Numbered from the stretch's first letter, positions 8,317 to 17,667 are shown. The stretch is 64,000 nt of DNA from JAGRKR01 sp041397725 (GCA_041397725.1 JAWKVZ010000001.1:62001-126000), one strand, 5' to 3'. Program-made: numbers and translations. The notes: generated by a model from the letters alone, not told the origin.

Positions 8317-8748
8317 ATGAACGTAGCTGCGATTCTGAAGGGAAAGGGCCGGTTCGTGCTGACCGCCCCCCCCGATATGGCGGTCAGCGACGTGGTCAAT
8401 CTGATCGTTGCGCGCAAAGTCGGATCGATCGTGATCGTCGACGGGGATCGCCGGCTGCATGGCATCCTGTCGGAGCGCGACGTCGTGCGCCTGCTGGCGT
8501 CCGGCGGGCCAAGCAGCCTGGGCTCGCCCATCGAGACGGTGATGACGCGCGACGTGGTGACCTGCCGGGAAGGCGACACCATCGACGAGCTCATGGCGCT
8601 GATGACCTCGCGGCGGATCCGGCATCTGCCCGTCGTGGAGGATGGCGCTCTGGTGGGCATCGTCTCGATTGGCGACGTGGTCAAGCAGCGCATCGCCGAG
8701 GTCGAGATGGAGGCTGCGGCGATGCGCGAGTACATCGCCACGGGCTGA
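8317..8748 (+). CDS. CBS-domain pair protein
   Basis: A 143-aa soluble protein made of two CBS domains and little else. The first covers about residues 10-62 (V-V-N-L-I-V-A-R-K-V-G-S-I-V-I-V-D) and the second about 73-130 (M-T-R-D-V-V-T-C, then R-R-I-R-H-L-P-V-V-E). A short helical tail follows. CBS pairs bind adenosine nucleotides and regulate partner enzymes or channels. The partner is not evident, because the neighbours are a rhomboid protease and a patatin. The start at 8317 is preferred over the ATG at 8296 because GGGAGG lies 8-10 nt upstream. Confidence 0.9.
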   Translation: MNVAAILKGKGRFVLTAPPDMAVSDVVNLIVARKVGSIVIVDGDRRLHGILSERDVVRLLASGGPSSLGSPIETVMTRDVVTCREGDTIDELMALMTSRRIRHLPVVEDGALVGIVSIGDVVKQRIAEVEMEAAAMREYIATG

Positions 8749-8769
8749 GGCCGGCCCGGGAGCGGGGGC

Positions 8770-9729
8770 TCAGATGGGGCCGGCCGCGTGCAGGCTGGCG
8801 CGTGGGCGGCGTGCCGCCTCGGCGAGGCGGTCGATCTCGTCGAGCTCGCGCTCCGTGGCGCGGCGGCCGAGGTCGATCAGGTCTTCGGCGCGGTGGAAAT
8901 CGAACAGGCCGGTGCCCTGCAGGCGGGGCGTGATCACGATATCCGGCGGATCACCGGCGAGGCGCGAGCGGGCGATCCGATCCTGGACGATATTGAAAGC
9001 CTCGACCATCACGCGCGAGATGCCGGGCGCGGCGTCGTTGCGGCCGAAAAACTGGCGATGCAGCAGTTTCAGCGCGGCGCGGCCGTTGCGCAGCTTGCCG
9101 GCCGGCGCCTCCTCGGCGGCGGGCGGCAGGGGGAGATCGGGGCTGTCGTGCAATGGCACGACGGTGCCGCGGCCGCACATGTCGGAATTGAGATTGACGG
9201 CGATCACCATGCTGGCGCCGAGGGCACGGCAGACGGAGACCGGGATCGGATTGACGAGGGCGCCGTCGAACAGCCAGCGGCCCTTGATGGCGACGGGTTT
9301 GAAGATGCCGGGGAGCGCGTACGACGCGCGCATGGCGTCGACCAGACGGCCCTGCGTGACCCAGATCTCATGGCCGGTGCCGATTTCCGTGGCCACGGCC
9401 GCAAAGCGGGTGGCGAGGCCCTCGATGTTCACGCTTTCCAGATGGCTCTCGAGGGTGTTGCACAGGCGCTGGCCACTGATCAGGCCCGAGCCGGCAAAGT
9501 TGAAGTCGAGGAAGCCGAACACCTTGCGGCGCGTGAGACTGCGCGCGAAATCTTCGAGATCGTCGAGCCGTCCGGCGGAGTAGCAGCCACCGACGACGGC
9601 GCCAATGGATGTTCCGACCACGATGTCGGGATGTATCCCCTTGGCCGCCAGAGCTCTGAGCACGCCGATGTGCGCCCAACCGCGCGCCGCGCCGCCTCCC
9701 AGAGCCAGTCCGATCTTGCCCCGTTCCAT
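8770..9729 (-). CDS. Patatin-like phospholipase (RssA-like)
   Basis: A 319-aa protein of the bacterial patatin family. The oxyanion motif G-G-G-A-A-R-G-W-A-H is at residues 11-20, the nucleophile elbow G-T-S-I-G near 39-43, and the second dyad residue in the D-G-A motif (F-D-G-A-L-V-N-P) near 170. Ser-Asp dyad enzymes of this type hydrolyse acyl esters of phospholipids; the RssA subgroup has no firmly known substrate. A C-terminal region of about 90 residues is helical and less conserved. No signal peptide is seen, so it is probably cytoplasmic or peripheral at the membrane. Confidence 0.9.
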   Translation of the reverse strand: MERGKIGLALGGGAARGWAHIGVLRALAAKGIHPDIVVGTSIGAVVGGCYSAGRLDDLEDFARSLTRRKVFGFLDFNFAGSGLISGQRLCNTLESHLESVNIEGLATRFAAVATEIGTGHEIWVTQGRLVDAMRASYALPGIFKPVAIKGRWLFDGALVNPIPVSVCRALGASMVIAVNLNSDMCGRGTVVPLHDSPDLPLPPAAEEAPAGKLRNGRAALKLLHRQFFGRNDAAPGISRVMVEAFNIVQDRIARSRLAGDPPDIVITPRLQGTGLFDFHRAEDLIDLGRRATERELDEIDRLAEAARRPRASLHAAGPI

Positions 9730-9891
9730 GACATCACCTCATCGGTGACACGCCAGCAAGGCGCGTGCCGATCAGCGCGGCGCTCGAGTGACACTCGGCA
9801 CCATGGAGACGAAGTCTAGCGGGAGTGAATTAAAACCCCGCAAAAGTGGCAGATTTTTTGACAGGTGAAGATCCGCAGCGGGATGGTCCCG

Positions 9892-10314
9892 CTACGCCCC
9901 ATCGACCAGCGCCAGCCGTGGCGGGGTCCCCCGGGTCGAAACGACACGGCGGTAGAAGCAACTCGTGCGGCCGGTGTGACAGGCGGCGCCGGCGCCCGCG
10001 ATTTCCACCCGCAGCCAGATTGCATCCTGATCGCAGTCGGTCCGGGCTTCGAGAATGCGCAATTCGTTGCCGCTCGTCTCGCCCTTGCGCCAGAGGGACT
10101 TGCGCGAGCGGCTCCAGAAATGGGCGATGCCCGTGTCGAGGCTGAGCGCCAGCGCCTCGGCATTCATCCAGGCGAACATCAGCACTGCGCCGCTGGCGGC
10201 GTCGGTCACGATGGCGCCGATGAGGCCCGCCTGATCGAAGCGAGGCGTGAACGCCAGGCCTTCCTCGATCTCCGCGGCGGACGGTGGCTTGGGCTTGCCG
10301 GGCAACTCTGCCAT
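9892..10314 (-). CDS. hisI: Phosphoribosyl-AMP cyclohydrolase
   Basis: A 140-aa enzyme of histidine synthesis that opens the adenine ring of phosphoribosyl-AMP. Metal-binding features are visible: D-C-D-Q-D-A near residue 90 and the C-H-T-G-R-T-S-C-F motif near 112-120. The conserved H-F-W-S-R-S-R-x-S-L-W-x-K-G-E block lies before them. It is a stand-alone HisI without the HisE pyrophosphohydrolase, as usual in Alphaproteobacteria. GAGGAG lies 9 nt before the ATG at 10314. It is divergent from the IscU-like gene. Confidence 0.95.
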   Translation of the reverse strand: MAELPGKPKPPSAAEIEEGLAFTPRFDQAGLIGAIVTDAASGAVLMFAWMNAEALALSLDTGIAHFWSRSRKSLWRKGETSGNELRILEARTDCDQDAIWLRVEIAGAGAACHTGRTSCFYRRVVSTRGTPPRLALVDGA

Positions 10315-10553
10315 GGCGGGCAACTCCTCGTGGTCCACGCTCAATGCCTGGCGATCAGGCACAGGAAGCGGTCGAGCCCGTTGGCGCGCACACGGAACAG
10401 CCCGGTGCAGCACCGCGGGGCCGGGTCCACTCGTGCCCCATCAGGGCCGGCGCGGTCAAGGCGTCGTGAGCGATTATCGGGTTTCAGGCGAGGGCGGAAG
10501 CCCTATATTAGCGGTGTCTTCGCCGACGGAAGAAAGAGGACCAGCGCCCGACA

Positions 10554-11018
10554 ATGACCGCTCTCAACGAGATCTACAATTCGAGGATCCTCGAACTCGC
10601 GGCCAATATCCCGGCCTTGCAGCGCCTGGCGTCGCCGGATGCCACGGCTACGGCGCACTCGAAGCTGTGCGGCTCGACCATCACCGTCGATATCAAACTC
10701 GACGGGGAGCGGGTGGTGGAGTTCGGTCAGGTCGTCAAGGCGTGCCTGCTCGGTCAAGCCTCCGCCTCCATCGTGGCGCGCAACGTCGTTGGCGCCACGG
10801 TCGCGGAGGTGCGCGAGGTGGCCGCGATCATGCGCGCCATGCTGAAGGAGAACGGACCGCCGCCCGGCGGACGCTGGAAGGATCTCGCCATCCTCGAGCC
10901 CGTTCGCGACTACAAGGCGCGTCACGCCTCGACCATGCTGGTGTTCGAGGCGATCGAGCGTGCCTTCGACCAGATCGCGGAGCGTAACGCCTCCGTCGAG
11001 CCTGCCGCCACGGCATGA
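10554..11018 (+). CDS. IscU/NifU-like iron-sulfur scaffold family protein lacking the third cysteine
   Basis: A 154-aa protein of the IscU/SufU/NifU-N family. Two of the three cluster-ligand cysteines are present: Cys39 (S-K-L-C-G-S) and Cys64 (V-K-A-C-L-L-G). The third, normally in R-H-C-S, is Ala125 (K-A-R-H-A-S-T). It may not hold a cluster in the usual way. Related proteins beside folE and hisI are familiar from rhizobial genomes. The gene is divergent from hisI, and a TATATT at about 10505-10510 may be part of its promoter. Whether it acts as a scaffold, carrier or has another role cannot be told from sequence. Confidence 0.85.
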   Translation: MTALNEIYNSRILELAANIPALQRLASPDATATAHSKLCGSTITVDIKLDGERVVEFGQVVKACLLGQASASIVARNVVGATVAEVREVAAIMRAMLKENGPPPGGRWKDLAILEPVRDYKARHASTMLVFEAIERAFDQIAERNASVEPAATA

Positions 11019-11088
11019 CCAGCGCACCGTTCGGCGCGCCGTCGTCCGCTCTCTTCCCACCGGCATTCCCGGCAACTAATCTTGGGCC

Positions 11089-12771
11089 ATGACCGAGACC
11101 TCCGCGAAACGGCTGTCCATTGCTGCGGCCCAGCTCAACCCCATTGTCGGTGACATCCCCGGCAATATGGCGCGGCTGGCGCGCGCCCACGAGGAGGCGG
11201 CCGCTGCGAAGGCCGACCTGCTGGTGACGAGCGAGCTTTTCGTCACCGGCTATCCGCCGGAGGATCTGGTCATGAAGCCGGCCTTCGCGCGGGCGTCGCG
11301 CGCGGCCGTCGAGGCGTTCGCCGCGGCAACGGGGGACGGCCGGCCGGCCATTCTGGTCGGCGCCATCTGGCCGGACGGCGGCAAGGTCTACAACGCCGCC
11401 GTTCTGCTCGCCGATGGGCAGGTGCAGGCGGTCCGCTACAAGGTCGACCTGCCGAACTACGGTGTGTTCGACGAGAAGCGGGTATTCGAGCCGGGACCGC
11501 TGCCGGGGCCTGTGCTGTTTCGTGGCGTCAAGCTCGGCTTGCCGGTCTGCGAGGACATCTGGAAGGAAGAGGTCTGCGAGTGCCTCGCGGAGTGCGGCGC
11601 GGAGCTTCTGGTCGTGATGAACGGCTCGCCGTTCGACATCCGCAAACGCGACGTACGGCTGAACATCGCCGTATCCCGCGTCACCGAGACAGGGCTGCCG
11701 CTGCTCTACGTCAATCAGGTCGGCGGTCAGGACGAACTCGTGTTCGACGGGGCGTCGTTCGCTCTGAATGGCGATTGCAGCCTCGCCGTGCAGCTTCCGG
11801 CCTGGGAAGAGGCGGTCGTCCTCACCCATTGGCAGAACGACGGTGACGGCTGGCGCTGCCATGAGGGGGCGAAGGCGGTCATCGAGGACAGCGACGAGGC
11901 GCTCGCCTATAACGCCTGCCGGCTCGGTCTCAAGGACTACGTCGACAAGAACCGCTTTCCCGGCGTCGTGCTCGGACTGTCCGGCGGCATCGACTCGGCC
12001 CTGGTGGCGGCGCTGGCGGTCGATGCCTTGGGGGCGGAGCGGGTGCATTGCATCATGCTGCCCTACCGCTACACCTCGCCGGAGAGCCTGGAGGACGCCG
12101 CCGCCTGTGCGCGCCTCCTGGGCGTGCGCTACGACATCGTCGAAATCGCACCGGCCGTCGAAGGCTTCCTCGGCAGCCTCGGGCCGGTCTTTCATGGCCG
12201 CGCGCCCGATATCACCGAGGAGAACATCCAGTCGCGCACCCGCGGCACGCTGCTCATGGCCGTCTCGAACAAGCTCGGCAGCATGGTCCTGACGACGGGC
12301 AACAAATCGGAGATGTCGGTCGGCTACGCGACGCTCTACGGCGACATGAATGGGGGCTACAACCCGATCAAGGACCTCTACAAGACCGAGGTCTTCGCCA
12401 CGGCAGCCTGGCGCAATAGGAGCCGTCCGACCGGTGCCCTCGGGCCGGCGGGCATGGTCATCCCCGAGCGCATCCTGACCAAGCCGCCGACGGCCGAGCT
12501 GCGCGAGAACCAGAAGGACCAGGACTCCCTGCCGCCCTATGACGTCCTCGACGATATCCTCGAGTGTCTGGTGGAACGGGAGATGGCGCTGACCGAGATC
12601 CTGGCGCGCGGGCACGATCCGCTGACCGTTCAGAAGGTTGAGCGGCTGCTCTACATCGCCGAGTACAAGCGGCGCCAGTCCGCCCCCGGTGTCAAGATTT
12701 CCGAGCGCAGCTTCGGACGCGACCGGCGCTATCCCATCACCAACAGGTTCCGCGAGACGCTCTCGGATTGA
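11089..12771 (+). CDS. nadE: Glutamine-dependent NAD+ synthase
   Basis: A 560-aa two-domain enzyme making the last step of NAD synthesis (deamido-NAD + glutamine + ATP). The N-terminal nitrilase-type glutaminase domain (about 1-270) shows the triad Glu49 (T-S-E-L-F), Lys118 (R-Y-K-V-D-L) and Cys154 (P-V-C-E-D-I-W). The C-terminal synthetase domain (about 285-560) has the PP-loop S-G-G-I-D-S-A-L near residue 297 and T-T-G-N-K-S-E near 402. Length is usual for the bacterial fused form. It lies 70 nt after the IscU-like gene on the same strand. Confidence 0.95.
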   Translation: MTETSAKRLSIAAAQLNPIVGDIPGNMARLARAHEEAAAAKADLLVTSELFVTGYPPEDLVMKPAFARASRAAVEAFAAATGDGRPAILVGAIWPDGGKVYNAAVLLADGQVQAVRYKVDLPNYGVFDEKRVFEPGPLPGPVLFRGVKLGLPVCEDIWKEEVCECLAECGAELLVVMNGSPFDIRKRDVRLNIAVSRVTETGLPLLYVNQVGGQDELVFDGASFALNGDCSLAVQLPAWEEAVVLTHWQNDGDGWRCHEGAKAVIEDSDEALAYNACRLGLKDYVDKNRFPGVVLGLSGGIDSALVAALAVDALGAERVHCIMLPYRYTSPESLEDAAACARLLGVRYDIVEIAPAVEGFLGSLGPVFHGRAPDITEENIQSRTRGTLLMAVSNKLGSMVLTTGNKSEMSVGYATLYGDMNGGYNPIKDLYKTEVFATAAWRNRSRPTGALGPAGMVIPERILTKPPTAELRENQKDQDSLPPYDVLDDILECLVEREMALTEILARGHDPLTVQKVERLLYIAEYKRRQSAPGVKISERSFGRDRRYPITNRFRETLSD

Positions 12772-12872
12772 GCCGTGCGACCGGCAGGCGGTAGCGGCGT
12801 TAGCCAAATGCTAAGTCTGACAGGGCAAGCTTGCAGGCCGTCCCGCAAGGGGGCTTCCGGGAGTCCTGGGTC

Positions 12873-13304
12873 ATGGTCGAGCCATCCGTCAGCGACGAGA
12901 GCGTCCCCATCCTGGCGCGCAGGCACGTGCGCATATCGCAGACGCGCGCGGTCTTTGCCGGCAAGGTCCTGGCCATCCGGGACATCAAGAGCTTCGAGAT
13001 CGTCGCGGTGTCCGTGAGCAACCGGCAGGCCAACCTTGTGGCCGGCGCCGTGTTCGCGGTGCTGGCGCTGCTGATCGCGGTGCCCGTCCTCCACGAACTC
13101 TGGCGGCCGCGCTTCATGATCGCCACGGTCCTGTTCGGCTCGATTGCCGTTGTCGCCATAGCCGATCTGTGCTGGCCGGTCGGAGGCGACGTCTACTCGC
13201 TGCACGTGCGCACCAGTGCCGGCGAGGCCATGGTCTACAGCACCGCCGACGAAGCGTTCATGAGCGATGTGGCGAGCGCACTCGCCACGGTGGTGCGCGC
13301 CTGA
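12873..13304 (+). CDS. Small membrane protein, DUF6232-like
   Basis: A 143-aa protein with two hydrophobic helices (about 48-68 and 78-98) in the middle. Flanking soluble parts consist of short strands: R-R-H-V-R-I-S-Q-T-R-A-V-F-A-G before, and V-Y-S-L-H-V-R-T-S-A-G-E after. This PH-like layout around two membrane helices resembles the DUF6232 group, but I am not certain of that assignment. The ATG at 12873 is chosen; a TTG at 12831 in frame is less likely. Function unknown. Confidence 0.6.
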   Translation: MVEPSVSDESVPILARRHVRISQTRAVFAGKVLAIRDIKSFEIVAVSVSNRQANLVAGAVFAVLALLIAVPVLHELWRPRFMIATVLFGSIAVVAIADLCWPVGGDVYSLHVRTSAGEAMVYSTADEAFMSDVASALATVVRA

Positions 13305-13473
13305 GCTGGCCGCCCGTGCCGGTGTTTGCCGCGATGGCCGCACCCGCCCCCTCAACGCGGCGGTTATGCGGGTGATTTGCGGTGTCGCCCCCGTGTGAAT
13401 GCCATTCCATCCACGCCGATGACGCTCTAGTGTCGGCTCGACCGATCGCAATCGAGAGCCGGCGTGCCCACCC

Positions 13474-14832
13474 ATGAGCGCATCCCCTGTCGTCCGTTTC
13501 GCGCCGAGCCCGACGGGCCTTCTGCACGTCGGCAACATCCGCACGGCGCTGTTCAACTGGCTGTTCCAGCACAAGGCGGGCGGCACATTCTTGCTGAGGC
13601 TCGACGATACGGATCGCGCACGGTCGCGGGAGGAATTCGCGGAGGCCATCCGCGCGGATCTGCGCTGGCTCGGGCTCACATGGTCCCGCGAGGAGCGCCA
13701 GTCCGACCGCATCGCGCGCTACGAGGCGGTGATGGCGGAGCTGGTCGCGGCGGGGCGTCTCTATCCCTGCTTCGAGACGGAGGCGGAGCTGGAGCGGCGA
13801 CGCAAGCTGCAACTCGCGCGCGGCGTTCCGCCGGTCTATGACCGCGCGGCCCTGAACCTGAGCGAGGCGGAGCGGGAGGCCTTGCGTCGCGACGGACGCA
13901 CACCGCACTGGCGTTTCAAGCTCGATGTGGCGCCGTCGGGCCAGTCGACGAGCGGTGGCGGCGGGTGGGACGATCTGATCCGCGGGCCACAGGCGGTCTC
14001 GCTCGCCTCGCTCTCGGACCCCGTTCTCGTGCGCGCGGACGGCTCGTTCCTCTATACCTTCACCAGCGTTGTCGACGACGTCGATTTCGGCGTCACGCAC
14101 GTCATCCGCGGCGAGGACCATGTCACCAACACGGCGGTGCAGATGGACATCTTCCGCGCCCTCGGTGCGCACCCGCCCGCCTTTGCCCATCACAGCCTGC
14201 TGGTCGGTGCCGACGGCTCGGCCCTGTCGAAACGGTTCGGCTCGCTCTCGGTCAGGGCATTCCGGGAGGCCGGGCTCGAGCCGATGGCCGTGCTGAGCTA
14301 CGTCGGCACGATCGGGACGTCCGACCCCGTGACGGCGCACGACAGCCTGCGGACGCTGGCCGCTGGGTTCGACCTTTCCAAGATCTCGCGGGCGCCCGTG
14401 CGCTTCGACGTCGCCGAGCTCGAGGCCTTGAACGCAAAGCTGATGCACCACACTGACTTCGAGACGGTGCGCGAGCGCCTCCTGGCCGCAGGGATAGGGC
14501 AGGGGGAGGCGTTCTGGCTGGCCGTGCGGGGAAACCTTTCGCGCTTTGCCGACGTCGTGGGATGGTGGCAGGTGGTGGCCGGCGAGTGTGCGCCGGTGCG
14601 CGAGGACCCGGAGTTCCTGGCCGCGGCCCGCGAGGCGCTGCCCGAGGAGCCATGGACGGTGGACACGTGGCGGGAGTGGACCGAGCGCCTCAAGGCGAGC
14701 AGCGGGCGCAAGGGCAAAGCGCTGTTTCATCCCCTCCGGCTGGCGCTGACGGGGCGGGAGGCGGGACCGGAGATGCGCCTGCTGCTGCCGCTGATGGGGC
14801 GCGAGCGCGTCGCCCGCCGGCTTGCAGACTGA
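13474..14832 (+). CDS. gltX: Glutamyl-tRNA synthetase (class I)
   Basis: A 452-aa aminoacyl-tRNA synthetase. The class I HIGH motif appears as T-G-L-L-H-V-G-N near residues 12-19 and the KMSKS motif as L-S-K-R-F-G-S near 250. The R-F-A-P-S-P-T-G start and R-G-E-D-H-V-T-N segment are typical for GluRS. Alphaproteobacteria often carry two gltX genes; this slightly short copy, with a compact anticodon-binding part and ending E-R-V-A-R-R-L-A-D, may be the GltX2-type enzyme. In some bacteria such a copy charges tRNA-Gln for later amidation, but that is not visible here. Confidence 0.93.
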   Translation: MSASPVVRFAPSPTGLLHVGNIRTALFNWLFQHKAGGTFLLRLDDTDRARSREEFAEAIRADLRWLGLTWSREERQSDRIARYEAVMAELVAAGRLYPCFETEAELERRRKLQLARGVPPVYDRAALNLSEAEREALRRDGRTPHWRFKLDVAPSGQSTSGGGGWDDLIRGPQAVSLASLSDPVLVRADGSFLYTFTSVVDDVDFGVTHVIRGEDHVTNTAVQMDIFRALGAHPPAFAHHSLLVGADGSALSKRFGSLSVRAFREAGLEPMAVLSYVGTIGTSDPVTAHDSLRTLAAGFDLSKISRAPVRFDVAELEALNAKLMHHTDFETVRERLLAAGIGQGEAFWLAVRGNLSRFADVVGWWQVVAGECAPVREDPEFLAAAREALPEEPWTVDTWREWTERLKASSGRKGKALFHPLRLALTGREAGPEMRLLLPLMGRERVARRLAD

Positions 14833-14859
14833 GGGGTTGGCCGAGGCCCGTGCGACGGC

Positions 14860-15426
14860 TCAGATCTGCAGCGGCTCGGGATGGCGCACGATGAGCTGCA
14901 CCTTGCCGGACGGCTCGACCGGCTCGAGCTGGGGCGGCGATTGCTTGCGCATGAAGGAGACGGGCAGGCCGTGCTCGTTCGCGAGCTGGCGCACGCCGTA
15001 GGACGTCACCTCGTAGCCCAGAGCATTGAAGAAGCCGACCGCATTCGGTGTGGCCCGGGTGCTGAACTCGCTGAAGCCGGCGCGTCGAGCGCGGTCCTCG
15101 GCGTCGAGCACGAGGCGGGTCCCGATGTCGAGGCCGGTGAACAGCGGGCGCACGTGCACCGAGCGAATGCGTGCGGCCGATCCATTGCTGTCGGAGGGGC
15201 ACCAGCCGGCCGTGCCGACGAGTTCATCGCCGAGCCAGGCGGCCACGAGATTGTCCTGCATGAGGCTCGCGACGTATTCCGTGGAATAGACGAAATCGGT
15301 GAAGGCCTGGATCTCGTCCTCTGTGAGATACGCCATCCCTTGCAGCCGCAGCGAGGTCGAGTGCACGTAGCGTACGGCCGAATAGTCGTCGAGACCGACG
15401 GGCTTCAGAACCACAGCGGAGGCCAT
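14860..15426 (-). CDS. GNAT-family N-acetyltransferase
   Basis: A 188-aa acetyltransferase. The region I-R-S-V-H-V-R-P-L-F-T-G-L-D-I-G-T-R-L contains the acetyl-CoA pyrophosphate-binding loop (residues about 88-105), and A-V-G-F-F-N-A-L-G-Y-E-V (about 129-140) is the typical fourth-strand/helix region. An unusual N-terminal segment (H-S-T-S-L-R-L-Q, then T-E-D-E-I-Q-A-F-T-D-F) precedes it. The substrate is unknown. GGGAGG lies very close to the ATG at 15426, so a slightly different start is possible. It is convergent with gltX. Confidence 0.8.
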   Translation of the reverse strand: MASAVVLKPVGLDDYSAVRYVHSTSLRLQGMAYLTEDEIQAFTDFVYSTEYVASLMQDNLVAAWLGDELVGTAGWCPSDSNGSAARIRSVHVRPLFTGLDIGTRLVLDAEDRARRAGFSEFSTRATPNAVGFFNALGYEVTSYGVRQLANEHGLPVSFMRKQSPPQLEPVEPSGKVQLIVRHPEPLQI

Positions 15427-15797
15427 GGCCTCCCGTTCATACGCTGAACCGCTACTCACGGCACCGCCTGACACACGACTGACAAGGACAACATTCACAC
15501 GCGGCTGCGACCAACCGTCCACAACCCGCATGCGCATTATGGCGCTCCGGAGTTGGTGCGCAAGGACTTGCGGCATGTCTACAGTGTGCGGACTTGTAGT
15601 AGATTTGCCCGCCGGGACCTGGTTGCAACTTTCGGGCGCGGCGAAAAACGCAACACTTTCCATAAGTTGATGTGATAACGCAAACGGACGGGGCATGGTC
15701 GAGGGGGCGCGATTCCGCGCGCCGCCCAGCGCAGCACCGCGTTGAATTTCAGGTTGAGCGAGGCGCAAAAAGCACACCCGAGACCGCGAGTCCGCTC
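15427..15797. other. Intergenic region with a short inverted repeat
   Basis: About 370 nt between two minus-strand genes, AT-richer than the surroundings. It probably holds the promoter of the GNAT gene at 15426. An inverted repeat CTACA-N11-TGTAG lies at 15579-15599, about 150 nt upstream of that gene; its size is that of an operator. No ORF with a ribosome site is seen. Confidence 0.4.
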
Positions 15798-16877
15798 CTA
15801 GCGGCCAAATCGTCTGAGACGATCGCTCTTCTCGGGCGGCGGTGGCGTCGTCGCTGGGGGCGCGTCCTTCTGCGGCTTGCTGCCGGGCGTACCATCGGCG
15901 CCCGCATACTCGGCCGGCTTGCACGAGCAGCCGCGCACCAGCTCCTTGCGGTAGCGGAAGGCGGCGGGCAGCTTGGTGTAGAGCTCCTGCGATCGATAGG
16001 ACATCATCTGCTCCACCGACGCGCCGGGGTTCTGGTAGTAGTAGAGTTCCGTCGGGGCCGCGCATTTGGACTGGCAGACCTGCTCGTCCCGCTCGAAATG
16101 ATTGGGCAGGGTCGCGAAGCTCACCGGGAAATAGTACCCGTCACAGGTCCTGACGCAGAGCGTCCGGTAGGTGGCGAAGGGGAGCGGCCCCGTGGGGCCA
16201 GTGGGTCCGTAGCCCGGTCCTGCGCCGTCCTGGTCCTGCCAGAAGAAGGAGAAGGGGTTCTGAGGCTGGCGCTTGGCCGCCTCCTGCTGGTACTGGCGGC
16301 CGCAGCCGTGCCGGGCCAGCTCACGCACGATTTCGTCCTGGCGGCCACGGTTGTTCTGGGCGCTCAGGATCTGCTGGCGCTGGGCCTCGAGCTCGGCCAG
16401 CCGGCGGCGCGCATCCTCGACGCGCCGCGACAACTCGAGACACCGTCGGGTGCGCCGCAACGTCTTGGAAAAGAAGAAATAGTCGTAGCAGTCGGCACGA
16501 TCGAGCTGCGCCTGGGACTGCTGATACGCGCGGTCGAAGGTCCGCATCTCCGATTCGATGCGCGGCAACTGCTCGCGCGACTGCGAGCCGCGCATCCAGT
16601 CCTGCGCCATACGCTGCTCGAGCTCCAGGCAGATGCGCGCGCGGCGACTGTCGGGAGGCGCGGGGCGCACGGGCTGGCTGGGCGCTGGATCGGGTGCGCG
16701 ATAAACGGGCCGGGCCGGCGTCGGCTGCTGCGTGCGACCGAAGGGGGTCCAATCGCCACCGCTCTGCGCCAACGCAGGCAGCCCGAGCGCGAGGCACGCG
16801 ACAAGGACAGCCGCGGCGCCTGCGGCGGTGCGAAACCGACGTCGAGAGGTGTCATTCAGGCGCGTCATCGTCACCAT
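15798..16877 (-). CDS. Secreted DUF2865-type protein
   Basis: A protein of about 359 aa with a twin-arginine-like, basic N-terminus followed by a hydrophobic stretch (A-A-G-A-A-A-V-L-V-A-C-L-A) and a cleavage-like A-L-A-Q. The middle (about 90-180) is a predicted coiled coil with many Arg/Glu/Gln. The C-terminal half has several cysteines (T-L-C-V-R-T-C-D-G-Y-Y-F-P, then C-Q-S-K-C) and matches DUF2865 proteins of Hyphomicrobiales. A proline-rich tail ends the protein. It is probably periplasmic and disulfide-bonded; function unknown. Starts at 16877 and 16868 are both possible. Confidence 0.75.
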   Translation of the reverse strand: MVTMTRLNDTSRRRFRTAAGAAAVLVACLALGLPALAQSGGDWTPFGRTQQPTPARPVYRAPDPAPSQPVRPAPPDSRRARICLELEQRMAQDWMRGSQSREQLPRIESEMRTFDRAYQQSQAQLDRADCYDYFFFSKTLRRTRRCLELSRRVEDARRRLAELEAQRQQILSAQNNRGRQDEIVRELARHGCGRQYQQEAAKRQPQNPFSFFWQDQDGAGPGYGPTGPTGPLPFATYRTLCVRTCDGYYFPVSFATLPNHFERDEQVCQSKCAAPTELYYYQNPGASVEQMMSYRSQELYTKLPAAFRYRKELVRGCSCKPAEYAGADGTPGSKPQKDAPPATTPPPPEKSDRLRRFGR

Positions 16878-17057
16878 GCAGCGGTTACGCGCCGGGCTCC
16901 TCGCGGGATCCACCGGCACGCAGCGATTTGAGCATCGATGACGCTAGAAGCGCAATGCGCTGGAAATAGGGCGCTGGGGATAACCCGCGACGCGCCTTTG
17001 CGTCGCGGCCCGGGGGCGCGAAACGGGCCGCTCAGGGGACTGAGGGAACGCCTGGGC

Positions 17058-17447
17058 TCAGCGCTCGACCGGTTTCAGCTCGACCTCGTAGGAGGCGTTC
17101 CCGTGGATGTCGACGGTCCCCTTCATGTCGCCGCGGCCGGGTCGGGTGCTGGTATGCACGTTGGCGTGCTTGAGACGGCAGGTCGTGGCGATGGTGGCGA
17201 GCAGGATCTGGCACTCCTTGCTCATGAGCATGTACACGGCGCGGCGGCCCTCCTCGGCGAGCGCGCCCTGCTTCTCCGCCGAGCCGGTGTCGCCGGGCAC
17301 GGAAAAGCGGAAGCCGACGGTGATCATCTGGGGATGCCGGGGCACGTCGCCGCCGATGGGGAAGGAGCGGATCGGGTTGTTCTGCGCGGTGGCCGGCCAG
17401 GCGAGGACCGTCAGGGAGGCGGCGAGAAGGGCGGTCGCAAGGCGCAT
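17058..17447 (-). CDS. Small secreted protein of unknown function
   Basis: A 129-aa protein with a clear Sec signal peptide (M-R-L-A-T-A-L-L ... W-P-A-T-A-Q, cleavage near residue 22). The mature part contains two cysteines (K-E-C-Q-I-L-L and T-T-C-R-L-K) that could form a disulfide, and several short strands near the end (K-G-T-V-D-I-H-G-N-A-S-Y-E-V-E-L). The start is fixed by AGGAG 7 nt before the ATG at 17447; upstream in-frame sequence is not signal-like. I do not recognise the family. Confidence 0.7.
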   Translation of the reverse strand: MRLATALLAASLTVLAWPATAQNNPIRSFPIGGDVPRHPQMITVGFRFSVPGDTGSAEKQGALAEEGRRAVYMLMSKECQILLATIATTCRLKHANVHTSTRPGRGDMKGTVDIHGNASYEVELKPVER

Positions 17448-17667
17448 GAAGGGCTCCTGATTTGAAACCACGTGTCGGTTGGCATCCTCAGTGGACGGCC
17501 GGGCTTGGATAATGGAGGTGGATCGGTAGAGCAAGGACGTGGCCGAATCAGGACTAAGGCCGTGCTAATTTGCGATCCCGTGCCGCCTGCAGCGTCTGGT
17601 CGGTGCCGCCCAGCCATGGCAGAGTGCGTCGAACCCCTCCCTTACGCCCAGCGTCGAAAGGACCCCC

